The translations under genes and the position numbers were made by a program. The notes under the pieces are model-generated. The model made no database searches. It was given only the letters and a program-made list of their open reading frames with translations, and was not told the DNA's origin. A stretch of 12,937 nt of DNA from NCBI GenBank assembly GCA_902479065.1, contig CABSNM010000032.1, positions 1 through 12,937 on the forward strand. Direction: 5' to 3'. Shown here in pieces: positions 6,856-12,878 of this stretch; positions within the stretch are counted from its first letter, which is position 1; each line of letters starts with the position of its first letter. The DNA comes from an uncultured Collinsella sp. (GTDB lineage Bacteria > Actinomycetota > Coriobacteriia > Coriobacteriales > Coriobacteriaceae).

Positions 6856-6869
6856 TGCAACCGGTTGTA
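6856..6869. promoter_or_regulatory. LacI-type operator 3 (upstream, auxiliary)
   Basis: TGCAACCGGTTGTA, the third copy, 45 bases beyond operator 2 and centred about 83 bases upstream of the predicted ebgA start. Its right half merges into a second perfect palindrome, GGTTGTACAACC (6863-6874), so half-sites overlap. It may act as an auxiliary operator for looping, or control the divergent regulator. Confidence 0.8.
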
Positions 6870-6874
6870 CAACC

Positions 6875-7110
6875 ATGCTACTTATGTCACCCTAAGCTTA
6901 GGTGCACAGCACGGGGCATCGTTCTTGAACTCACAGGCAACTGTCGCGCCTGCCTATGTCTCGCCCATACATGCCGTGCTCAGTCGCAGTTTGATTGCAA
7001 AACGACACCGGTCACCGGATACCATGGACGCCGTTCACGCGCGCTATAGTAATCTGTATCCGCATTAGCCTTTATCGATAGCCCACCGACCCAATTGCAC
7101 AGGAGACGCC
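6875..7110 (+). promoter_or_regulatory. Leader and promoter region of the LacI-family regulator
   Basis: No coding capacity is seen in these 236 bases. They contain a perfect palindrome CCTAAGCTTAGG (6891-6902) and a possible -10 TATAGT at 7046-7051 without a good -35. The regulator's ribosome site AGGAG (7101-7105) follows. The palindrome differs in sequence from the three operators. Confidence 0.4.
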
Positions 7111-8127
7111 ATGACCCAACCAGCACGCACCGCACCCACGCTTGCCGAGGTTGCTGAAGCTGCCGGTGTTTCGCGCTCCACGGCATCGCGCGCCCTCAAC
7201 GACTCCCCCCGCATTAGCGAGGAAACTAAAAAGCGTGTCCGCGCAGCGGCGAAAAAGGTTAACTTCGTTCCCAACGCACGCGGCCGGGCGCTCGCCGTCG
7301 GACGCACGGAAATTATCGCCGTGCTGGTTACCGAGCCTTTGAGCGAGCTGTTTAGCGATCCCACCTACAGTGAGTTTTTAAGCGGCATTACCGAGGAACT
7401 TTCGGAGTCGTCTTACTTGCCCGTGATCTTGCAGGCATCTTCCTCGCATGAGCGCAACCGCGCACGCGAGCATTTTGAGCGCCGCTCGTTTGACGCCGTC
7501 ATCGACGTCTCGCCCTACAAGGGCAGTGAGCTGCTCGAGGTGCTGCGCGAGCTGGGCGTACCCACTGTGTTATGCGGCCAGCTCGAGGGCCATCCCTATC
7601 GCGACGTGTTCTCGACGGTCTACTCCGACGACGAAGAGGGCGGACGCTTTGCGGCGCTCGCTATGAAAGATCGCGGACGCAAGGACATCGTTGCCGTGCT
7701 GGGGCCGCAGGATAACCCCGCCGTCATCGACCGCCTTCGCGGCTACCGTGCAATTTTGGGCGAAAGCCTTCCGGATGAAAATGTCATCTATACCGGATGG
7801 AGCAGCGGAGACGGCTACCAAGCCACGCGGCGGTTGCTCGCGCGCGAAATACGTGCCGACGGCGTGCTATGCGGATCGGACCGTATCGCAACCGGCGTTA
7901 TCGCCGCATTCAACGAAGCAGGAATTAGCGTACCCAAAGACGTTTCGGTCGTGGGCTTCGATGACCACGAGGTCGCAGCTCGCAGCGTCCCCGCGTTGAC
8001 GACCATTCGTCAGCCGCTTCGCGAGGAAGGCCACATGGCCGCAGGCATTGCGCTCGATATGATCAATGGCGCCGCACCCACCACCACCGTCATGCACATG
8101 CAGCTCGTTCAGAGAGACTCACTGTAG
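7111..8127 (+). CDS. LacI/GalR-family transcriptional regulator, probable regulator of ebgAC
   Basis: A 338-residue DNA-binding regulator. The N-terminal helix-turn-helix LAEVAEAAGVSRSTASRALN (residues 11-30) and the hinge NFVPNARGRALAVGRT (51-66) are textbook LacI family. The remainder (about 67-338) is the periplasmic-binding-protein-like sugar-sensing and dimerisation domain, with the usual GVLCGSDRIATGV and VSVVGFDDHEVA segments near its end. The start at 7111 follows AGGAG at suitable spacing. It is divergent from ebgA, and the shared region carries three CG-centred operators of LacI type, so it most likely represses ebgAC and is relieved by a lactose- or galactoside-derived inducer. The inducer is not readable from sequence. 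It is not close enough to E. coli EbgR for me to use that name. Confidence 0.92.
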   Translation: MTQPARTAPTLAEVAEAAGVSRSTASRALNDSPRISEETKKRVRAAAKKVNFVPNARGRALAVGRTEIIAVLVTEPLSELFSDPTYSEFLSGITEELSESSYLPVILQASSSHERNRAREHFERRSFDAVIDVSPYKGSELLEVLRELGVPTVLCGQLEGHPYRDVFSTVYSDDEEGGRFAALAMKDRGRKDIVAVLGPQDNPAVIDRLRGYRAILGESLPDENVIYTGWSSGDGYQATRRLLAREIRADGVLCGSDRIATGVIAAFNEAGISVPKDVSVVGFDDHEVAARSVPALTTIRQPLREEGHMAAGIALDMINGAAPTTTVMHMQLVQRDSL

Positions 8128-8132
8128 GAAAC

Positions 8133-8178
8133 TGGGCCGGGCTTTCCGCTAGGCTGCTTTAGCGGAAAGCCCGGCCCA
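8133..8178. terminator. 19-bp-arm hairpin after the LacI-family gene
   Basis: Arms 8133-8151 and 8160-8178 are perfectly complementary (19 bp, GC-rich) around an 8-base loop, beginning five bases after the regulator stop codon. No T-run follows on either strand, so it is not a classic intrinsic terminator, though its position suggests transcript ending or 3'-end protection. Confidence 0.55.
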
Positions 8179-8189
8179 TTCCGAACGCC

Positions 8190-8270
8190 GATTCTGGGAT
8201 GTACTTTCCGCCAGAAGCTCAACCGGAAAGTGCGACCCGTTATTTGGCTGGATTCTGGGACGCAGTTTCC
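8190..8270. repeat. Cluster of short repeated and inverted units (REP-like)
   Basis: GATTCTGGGATGTACTTTCC (8190-8209) recurs as GATTCTGGGACGCAGTTTCC (8251-8270), 61 bases apart, with 17 of 20 positions identical. Between them, GGAAAGTGCGACCC (8225-8238) is the near-complement (12 of 14) of the end of the second unit (8257-8270), so the region can fold. The GGAAACTGGG just after the regulator stop (8128-8137) resembles the same motif. This looks like a small palindromic repeat family, as in REP/BIME elements. No function can be read from it. Confidence 0.5.
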
Positions 8271-8311
8271 TCGACGTCCGGTCACCCCATGCCCTCACAA
8301 CCTCGGCGCAT

Positions 8312-8346
8312 AAAAAACGAGGGAAGGCACGCGTCCTTCCCTCGTT
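8312..8346 (-). terminator. Intrinsic terminator of aspS
   Basis: AACGAGGGAAGG (8316-8327) pairs perfectly with 8335-8346 around a 7-base loop, with a run of six T on the minus strand. It lies 23 bases past the aspS stop codon. Confidence 0.9.
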
Positions 8347-8369
8347 GCGGGCAATATATAGCCGCTCGC

Positions 8370-10157
8370 CTACATCAGACGCAGGCTGACGTCCTTGAGC
8401 TGGGCGCCGGAAACGGCACTCGGGGCGCCCGACATAAGGTCGGAGCCGCTGGCCGTCTTGGGGAACGCCATGACGTCGCGGATGGAGTCGGAGCCGGTGA
8501 GCAGCATGCACACGCGGTCCAGGCCCAGAGCAAAACCGCCCATCGGGGGCGCACCAAACTTGAGCGCCTCCATGAGGAAGCCAAACTGAGACTCGGCGCG
8601 CTCCTCGGTAAAGCCCAGGAGCTTGAGCATGGACATCTGCATCTCGGCGTTGTGGATACGCATACCGCCGCCGCCGGCCTCAAAGCCGTCCATGACAAAG
8701 TCGTAGGTACACGAACCGGCTGCCAGCGGATCGGCCTCGATCTTGGCGATGTCGGTCTCGGTCGGCAGGGTAAAGGGCTGGTGCTCGGCAGCATAGGCCT
8801 TGCGGTCCTCGTCCCAATGGAACAGCGGGAAATTGACGACCCACAGGAAGTCGTGGCCCTCGCGCTTGATCTCGAGTGCGTTGGCCATGTGCGAACGCAT
8901 GCCGCCCAGGATCTCGTCGGAGAGCAGGCGCGGGCCGGCGGCGAACATCACAAGGTCGCCGGGCTCGACGTCCATGCGCTCGCGCAGAGCGGCCATCTCC
9001 TCGTCCGAGAAGAACTTGACGATGGGGCTGTTGATGGAGCCGTCCTCGCGGAAGGCGATCCATGCCAGGCCCTTGGCGCCAAACGTGGAGGCCACGCCGG
9101 CGAGCTTATCGATCTTGGCACGTGCCCAGGCACCAGCGCCCTTGGCGTTGATGGCCTTGACGACAGAACCCTCCTCGTTTGCGGCAGTCGCAAAAACCTT
9201 GAACTTGGAGTTGGCAAAGATGTCGGTCAGGTCGACCAGGTGCATGCCATAGCGGGTATCGGGCTTGTCGGAGCCATAGGTGTCCATGGCCTCCCAGTAG
9301 TTCATGCGACGCAGCGGCGTGGGCATCTCGACACCCATGCGGCCGAAGGCATCGGACAGAACTTCTTCGAGCGCGCTCATGACATCGTTCTGGTCCACGA
9401 AGGACATCTCGATATCGACCTGGGTGAACTCGGGCTGACGGTCGGCACGCAGGTCCTCGTCGCGGAAGCACTTGGCAACCTGGTAGTAGCGCTCGACGCC
9501 ACCGACCATGAGCAGCTGCTTCAGGAGCTGCGGGGACTGCGGCAGGGCGTAGAAGTTACCCGGCTGAATACGGCTGGGAACGATGAAGTCGCGAGCGCCC
9601 TCGGGCGTGGACTTAAACAGGGAGGGCGTCTCGACCTCCATGAACTCACGGTTGTGCAGCGCCTCGCGAATGGCAAAGGTGAAGTCGGAGCGCAGCTTGA
9701 GGTTGGCCATCATCTCGGGACGACGGAGGTCCAGATAGCGATAGCGCAGACGGGTGTCCTCGCTCGTCTCGATGCCGTCCTCGATCTGGAACGGCGGGGT
9801 GACGGACGTGTTAAGCACCTCGGCATGGTCGGTCAGGACCTCGATCTCGCCGGTCGCGAGCTTGGTGTTGGTGGTCTCCTCGCCACGAGCGCGCACGACG
9901 CCGTGGATCTTGATGGGCCACTCGGGACGCATGGTCTCGGCAATCTTAAAGGCGTCGCCGTCGGAGTGCTCGGGGTCGAAGGTGAGCTGCGTGATGCCCT
10001 CGCGGTCGCGAAGGTCGCAGAAGATAAGGCCGCCGTGGTCGCGGCGACGGCTCACCCAACCGGTGAGGGTGACCTCTTCGCCCACGTTCTCGAAGCGAAG
10101 CTCGCCGCAGGTACGGGTGTGCATGGAATGCTCATCGATGGGACGGGTCTGGCTCAT
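8370..10157 (-). CDS. aspS: Aspartate--tRNA ligase
   Basis: A 595-residue class II aminoacyl-tRNA synthetase that charges tRNA-Asp with aspartate using ATP. The N-terminal OB-fold anticodon-binding domain (about 15-110) contains LTGWVSRRRDHGGLIFCDLR (31-50). The catalytic core carries GARDF with QSPQLLKQ, motif 2 as FRDEDLRADRQPEFTQVDIE, a bacterial insertion domain, and motif 3 near the C-terminus with GLDRVCMLLTGSDSIRDVMA. The length is standard for the bacterial type. The His in RRRDHGG (residue 41) occupies the position where non-discriminating bacterial AspRS have His and E. coli-type enzymes Leu, so this enzyme may also charge tRNA-Asn for GatCAB. The start at 10157 has AAGGAGG upstream; a later Met (residue 12) is less well supported. 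It is monocistronic with its own terminator. Confidence 0.97.
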   Translation of the reverse strand: MSQTRPIDEHSMHTRTCGELRFENVGEEVTLTGWVSRRRDHGGLIFCDLRDREGITQLTFDPEHSDGDAFKIAETMRPEWPIKIHGVVRARGEETTNTKLATGEIEVLTDHAEVLNTSVTPPFQIEDGIETSEDTRLRYRYLDLRRPEMMANLKLRSDFTFAIREALHNREFMEVETPSLFKSTPEGARDFIVPSRIQPGNFYALPQSPQLLKQLLMVGGVERYYQVAKCFRDEDLRADRQPEFTQVDIEMSFVDQNDVMSALEEVLSDAFGRMGVEMPTPLRRMNYWEAMDTYGSDKPDTRYGMHLVDLTDIFANSKFKVFATAANEEGSVVKAINAKGAGAWARAKIDKLAGVASTFGAKGLAWIAFREDGSINSPIVKFFSDEEMAALRERMDVEPGDLVMFAAGPRLLSDEILGGMRSHMANALEIKREGHDFLWVVNFPLFHWDEDRKAYAAEHQPFTLPTETDIAKIEADPLAAGSCTYDFVMDGFEAGGGGMRIHNAEMQMSMLKLLGFTEERAESQFGFLMEALKFGAPPMGGFALGLDRVCMLLTGSDSIRDVMAFPKTASGSDLMSGAPSAVSGAQLKDVSLRLM

Positions 10158-10178
10158 ACCAGTGATCCTCCTTTATGG

Positions 10179-10220
10179 ATCTGTGCCGCCCCGTGTCGTT
10201 CCGGGCGGCGTCGTACAGAT
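10179..10220 (-). other. Bulged hairpin in the aspS leader
   Basis: Outer arms ATCTGT (10179-10184) and ACAGAT (10215-10220) and inner arms GCCGCCC (10185-10191) and GGGCGGC (10203-10209) make a 13-bp stem with a 5-base bulge and 11-base loop. On the aspS strand it ends directly before the AAGGAGG ribosome site. It lacks a T-run and has none of the T-box features I would look for. It may tune aspS expression. Upstream, a TAAGAT (10263-10268, minus strand) could be the -10, but no good -35 is seen. Confidence 0.45.
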
Positions 10221-10413
10221 TTGCCCAGCCTGCGTAAACCGCGCAGCCAGACATGGCGTTCTATCTTATCGCACCTGCGTCGATGTGCCGCGGAAAAGTA
10301 GCTCCTGCCCAAAGACTTGACGGAGACGAAACAATTGACGCACCGTGGCCGTCGCCGACGCGCGCCACGTGCGACAATGTGCCCCAATACAACTGCACTC
10401 GGAAAGGCCCCTC

Positions 10414-11049
10414 ATGACCGCACGCCTCATCGTTATGGATATCGACTCCACGCTCATCAACCAGGAGGTCATCGACCTGTTGGGCGAGGAGGCCGGCGTG
10501 GGCGAGCAAGTTGCGCAAATCACCGATCGCGCTATGCGCGGCGAGCTGGACTTTAGGCAAGCGCTCGAGAAGCGCGTGGGGCTGCTTGCCGGCTTGGACG
10601 AGAGTGTGTTCGAGCGTACCTTTGAGCGCGTGACGTTTACTCCTGGCGCGCTGGAGCTTGTGCGCTCAGCGCACAGCAAGGGCTGGAAGGTCGGCGTGGT
10701 AAGCGGCGGCTTCCATGAGGTGGCCGACAAAATCGTGGCCGCCGCGGGCATCGATTTTTGCCTGGCTAACCGCCTGGAGGTCGTGGACGGCAAGCTCACC
10801 GGTAAGTTGGCGGCAGACATTGTGACCAAGGAGTCCAAGCTCATCCAGCTGCTGGATTGGGCAGTCGAGTGCGGTGTCGATGTGGCCCATACCGTCGCGA
10901 TCGGTGACGGCGCCAACGACATCCCCATGATTCAGGCCGCAGGCACGGGCATCGCATTTTGCGCCAAGCCCAAGACGCGCGAGGCCGCCCCATTTGCCAT
11001 CGACGAGCGCAACCTGATGCTCGCCATGGACATCATCCTGCGCGACTAG
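10414..11049 (+). CDS. serB: Phosphoserine phosphatase
   Basis: A 211-residue HAD-superfamily enzyme catalysing the last step of serine biosynthesis, removal of phosphate from O-phospho-L-serine. All HAD motifs are visible: motif I DIDST with nucleophile D9 and acid/base D11, the SerB cap sequence NQEVIDLLGEEAG, motif II SGGF, the motif III lysine in TKESKL, and motif IV GDGANDIPM with the metal-binding aspartates. The length matches the short SerB form without an N-terminal ACT domain. A GTG-started extension from 10345 is in frame, but GGAAAGG just before the ATG at 10414, and the immediate match to the family there, decide the start. It is divergent from aspS; a possible -10 GACAAT lies at 10373-10378. 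No T-run terminator is seen before larB. Confidence 0.95.
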   Translation: MTARLIVMDIDSTLINQEVIDLLGEEAGVGEQVAQITDRAMRGELDFRQALEKRVGLLAGLDESVFERTFERVTFTPGALELVRSAHSKGWKVGVVSGGFHEVADKIVAAAGIDFCLANRLEVVDGKLTGKLAADIVTKESKLIQLLDWAVECGVDVAHTVAIGDGANDIPMIQAAGTGIAFCAKPKTREAAPFAIDERNLMLAMDIILRD

Positions 11050-11073
11050 TCAGTTTGCCTCACAACTTCATCT

Positions 11074-11091
11074 AATCTGACATGTCAGATT
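11074..11091. promoter_or_regulatory. Perfect 18-bp palindrome upstream of larB
   Basis: AATCTGACATGTCAGATT is fully self-complementary. It lies 24 bases after serB, centred about 66 bases upstream of the predicted larB transcription start. No T-run follows, which argues against a serB terminator and for a dimeric regulator site. Confidence 0.6.
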
Positions 11092-11120
11092 TCCGAACAA
11101 TTATGTTCTAATGTTCGGAA
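11091..11120. promoter_or_regulatory. Spaced inverted repeat overlapping the larB -35
   Basis: TTCCGAAC (11091-11098) and GTTCGGAA (11113-11120) are perfect 8-bp arms; pairing extends inward (ATTA/TAAT) with a one-base offset. The right arm covers the predicted -35. Its centre is near -43 from the predicted start, close to where a class II activator would bind. Confidence 0.55.
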
Positions 11121-11142
11121 ACAACCCTTCGCGTGCTAAACT
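11114..11142 (+). promoter_or_regulatory. Predicted larB promoter
   Basis: -35 TTCGGA (11114-11119) and -10 TAAACT (11137-11142) are 17 bases apart, with TG at 11134-11135 giving an extended -10. The -35 is weak, consistent with activator dependence. Start would be near 11149, leaving a leader of about 17 bases. Confidence 0.5.
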
Positions 11143-11165
11143 TTTCTGCGTCGAAGGGAACTTAT

Positions 11166-11948
11166 ATGGACAAAAGAGATCTTGAGCAATTGCTAAGTGA
11201 CGTGGCAGACGGAAGCATTATGCCGGCCGATGCCCTCACGCGCATCCAGACGGCGCCAACCGCCGATCTGCGTTTTGCGCAGCTCGATCTTTCACGCGGG
11301 GTACGCCAGGGAGCCGGCGAGGTTGTCTACGGTGCCGGTAAAACCGCCGAGCAGATTGCCGCCATTATCGAGGCGCTGCGCGATGCCGGCCAGGAGCGCA
11401 TCCTGGTCACGCGCCTGGACAGCGAAAAAGCGGCCCGTACCTCGGAGCTCCTCGACAACGGCATCGACCTGGGATATGTCCCGGACGCACAGCTCGCCCT
11501 CGTGGGCGGCAAGCCCTCCCCTACCGGCAACGGACGCATCGTCGTCGCCTGCGCCGGCACAAGCGACCTGCCCGTCGCCGAAGAGGCGGCACTGACGGCC
11601 GAGTTCTATGGCAACGAGGTCGACCGCCTCTACGACGTAGGTGTCGCCGGCCTGCACCGCCTGCTCGCACATGCCGAGGAACTTGCCCGGGCGCAGGTGG
11701 TCATCGCCATCGCCGGCATGGAGGGCGCGTTGGCGAGCGTTATCGGCGGTCTGGTGAGCTGTCCGGTCATCGCCGTTCCCACCAGCGTGGGCTACGGCGC
11801 AAATTTTGGTGGCGTAGCCGCGCTGCTCGCCATGCTCAACTCCTGCGCCAGCGGCGTTTCGGTCGTCAATATCGACAACGGCTTTGGTGCCGCCTACCAG
11901 GCAAGTCTTATCAATCATCTGAGCGCTGGCACGCCCCGCGCCCGTTAA
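11166..11948 (+). CDS. larB: Nickel pincer cofactor biosynthesis protein LarB
   Basis: A 260-residue LarB, which carboxylates and hydrolyses nicotinic acid adenine dinucleotide in the first step to the nickel-pincer nucleotide cofactor of lactate racemase. The diagnostic segment LDLSRGVRQGAGEVVYGAGK (residues 39-58) and the C-terminal AIR-carboxylase (PurE)-like domain are clear. The latter has ACAGTSDLPVAEEAAL followed by YDVGVAGLHRLL, then AIAGMEGALASVIGGLV and IAVPTSVGYGANFGGVAALL, ending near NIDNGFGAA. The length agrees with the family. An in-frame GTG start 33 bases upstream exists, but GAAGGGAA precedes the ATG at 11166. larC begins 10 bases after the stop. LarA, the racemase, is not in the window. 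Confidence 0.94.
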   Translation: MDKRDLEQLLSDVADGSIMPADALTRIQTAPTADLRFAQLDLSRGVRQGAGEVVYGAGKTAEQIAAIIEALRDAGQERILVTRLDSEKAARTSELLDNGIDLGYVPDAQLALVGGKPSPTGNGRIVVACAGTSDLPVAEEAALTAEFYGNEVDRLYDVGVAGLHRLLAHAEELARAQVVIAIAGMEGALASVIGGLVSCPVIAVPTSVGYGANFGGVAALLAMLNSCASGVSVVNIDNGFGAAYQASLINHLSAGTPRAR

Positions 11949-11958
11949 GGAGCATTCC

Positions 11959-12876
11959 ATGTCTAACCATCAGCATACGCTTATCATCGACGGGACCTCG
12001 GGCATCAGCGGCGATATGACCGTCGCGGCCCTGCTCGACCTGGGCGCCAGCGAGGAGCACCTGCGCGAACAGCTCGCTACGCTGCCGGTCGACGGCTTTA
12101 CGATCGCCGTCACGCGTGCAAACAAGCATGGCATCGACGCCTGTGATTTTGACGTCCAGCTTGCAGAGGAGCTCGAGAACCACGACCACGATATGGCCTG
12201 GCTCTACGGCAACGAAGCAGCTGCCGAGCACACGCACGAGCACGAGCACCACCATCATGAGCACGACGAGCACGAACACGAGCACTGCCACGAGCATGAC
12301 CATGAGGCCCATGGCCATGGCCACGAGGACCACCATCACGCCCATCACCATCACCACCGTTCTTTGGCGGACGTCACCGCCATCATCGACGGCTCACAGC
12401 TAAGCGATGGCGCCAAGCGTCGCGCCCTTGCCATTTTTTCCGTACTCGCTACTGCCGAGGCCAAGGCTCACGGCAAAACGCCCGACACCGTCCTGTTTCA
12501 CGAGGTAGGCGCCGTCGATTCCATCGTCGACGTCTGCTCTGTCGCCATCTGCCTCGATGACCTGGGTATTGAGGACATCGTTGCCGAGTCGCTCTCCGAG
12601 GGCCACGGAACCATCCGCTGCGCCCACGGCCTTATGCCCATTCCCGTCCCCGCTGTCGTCAACCTGTGCCAGGCGGGCAATATCGCCCTCACGCCCGCAC
12701 CGGTCGCCGGCGAGCTCGTGACGCCCACGGGCGCCGCCATCGTCACCGCGCTGCGTACGTCCGACCAACTGCCCTCACGCTACCGCATCGAAGCCGTCGG
12801 CTACGGCGCCGGCAAGCGCCCCTACGAGGGTTGCTCCGGCACGCTCCGTTGTCTGCTCGTTCACGTGGATGCATAG
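11959..12876 (+). CDS. larC: Nickel insertion protein LarC, N-terminal (LarC1-type) part only
   Basis: A 305-residue protein matching the N-terminal part of LarC, the CTP-dependent cyclometallase that inserts nickel into the pincer cofactor. Visible are the opening TLIIDGTSGISGDMTVAALL, the conserved HHHHRSLADVTAIID (about residues 130-144), then FHEVGAVDSIVDV (180-192) and the TPTGAAIV segment near 255. A histidine tract at residues 91-133 holds 25 His in 43 positions and could store or bind nickel. Full LarC proteins are usually above 400 residues. This one stops soon after AVGYGAGKRPYEGCSG, before the expected ETNIDDMT-type start of the C-terminal half (LarC2). In Lactiplantibacillus plantarum the two halves are joined by ribosomal frameshifting; the 60 bases after the stop show no LarC2-like sequence in any frame. 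AAGGAG at the larB stop is its ribosome site. Confidence 0.9.
   Translation: MSNHQHTLIIDGTSGISGDMTVAALLDLGASEEHLREQLATLPVDGFTIAVTRANKHGIDACDFDVQLAEELENHDHDMAWLYGNEAAAEHTHEHEHHHHEHDEHEHEHCHEHDHEAHGHGHEDHHHAHHHHHRSLADVTAIIDGSQLSDGAKRRALAIFSVLATAEAKAHGKTPDTVLFHEVGAVDSIVDVCSVAICLDDLGIEDIVAESLSEGHGTIRCAHGLMPIPVPAVVNLCQAGNIALTPAPVAGELVTPTGAAIVTALRTSDQLPSRYRIEAVGYGAGKRPYEGCSGTLRCLLVHVDA
12228..12358 (+). repeat. Low-complexity CAC/CAT-GAG tract coding for the LarC histidine region
   Basis: The bases are dominated by CAY and GAG/GAC codons, giving alternating His and Glu/Asp and ending in runs of His. The repeats are imperfect. Such tracts expand and contract by slippage, so length may vary between strains. 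Confidence 0.7.
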
Positions 12877-12878
12877 CC

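Noticed and set aside
6908..6979. AGCACGGGGCAT and ATGCCGTGCT as a long-range stem in the regulator's upstream region
   Set aside because: The arms match only with a two-base insertion and are 50 bases apart; this could easily arise by chance.
8199..10301. A 700-codon open frame on the plus strand, opposite aspS
   Set aside because: Same explanation: the opposite strand encodes a complete AspRS with all class II motifs, and the antisense product has no recognisable domain.
10345..10413. N-terminal extension of SerB from a GTG start
   Set aside because: The extension has no family resemblance and the ATG at 10414 has its own ribosome site and the canonical SerB start.
11074..11091. The 18-bp palindrome as a serB terminator
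   Set aside because: There is no T-run after it, the stem is AT-rich and any loop would consume its centre; a protein-binding site fits better.
11125..11158. CCCTTCG and CGAAGGG flanking the larB leader, which could hide the larB ribosome site as a translational switch
   Set aside because: If the extended -10 at 11137-11142 is right, transcription starts near 11149 and the left arm is not in the RNA. The stem is also only 7 bp. It would need an upstream start, such as readthrough from serB, to form.
11292..12357. Minus-strand frames opposite larB and larC, including one rich in Val and Met
   Set aside because: The Val/Met-rich product is just the reverse reading of the CAC/CAT-rich histidine tract, and larB/larC on the plus strand are certain.
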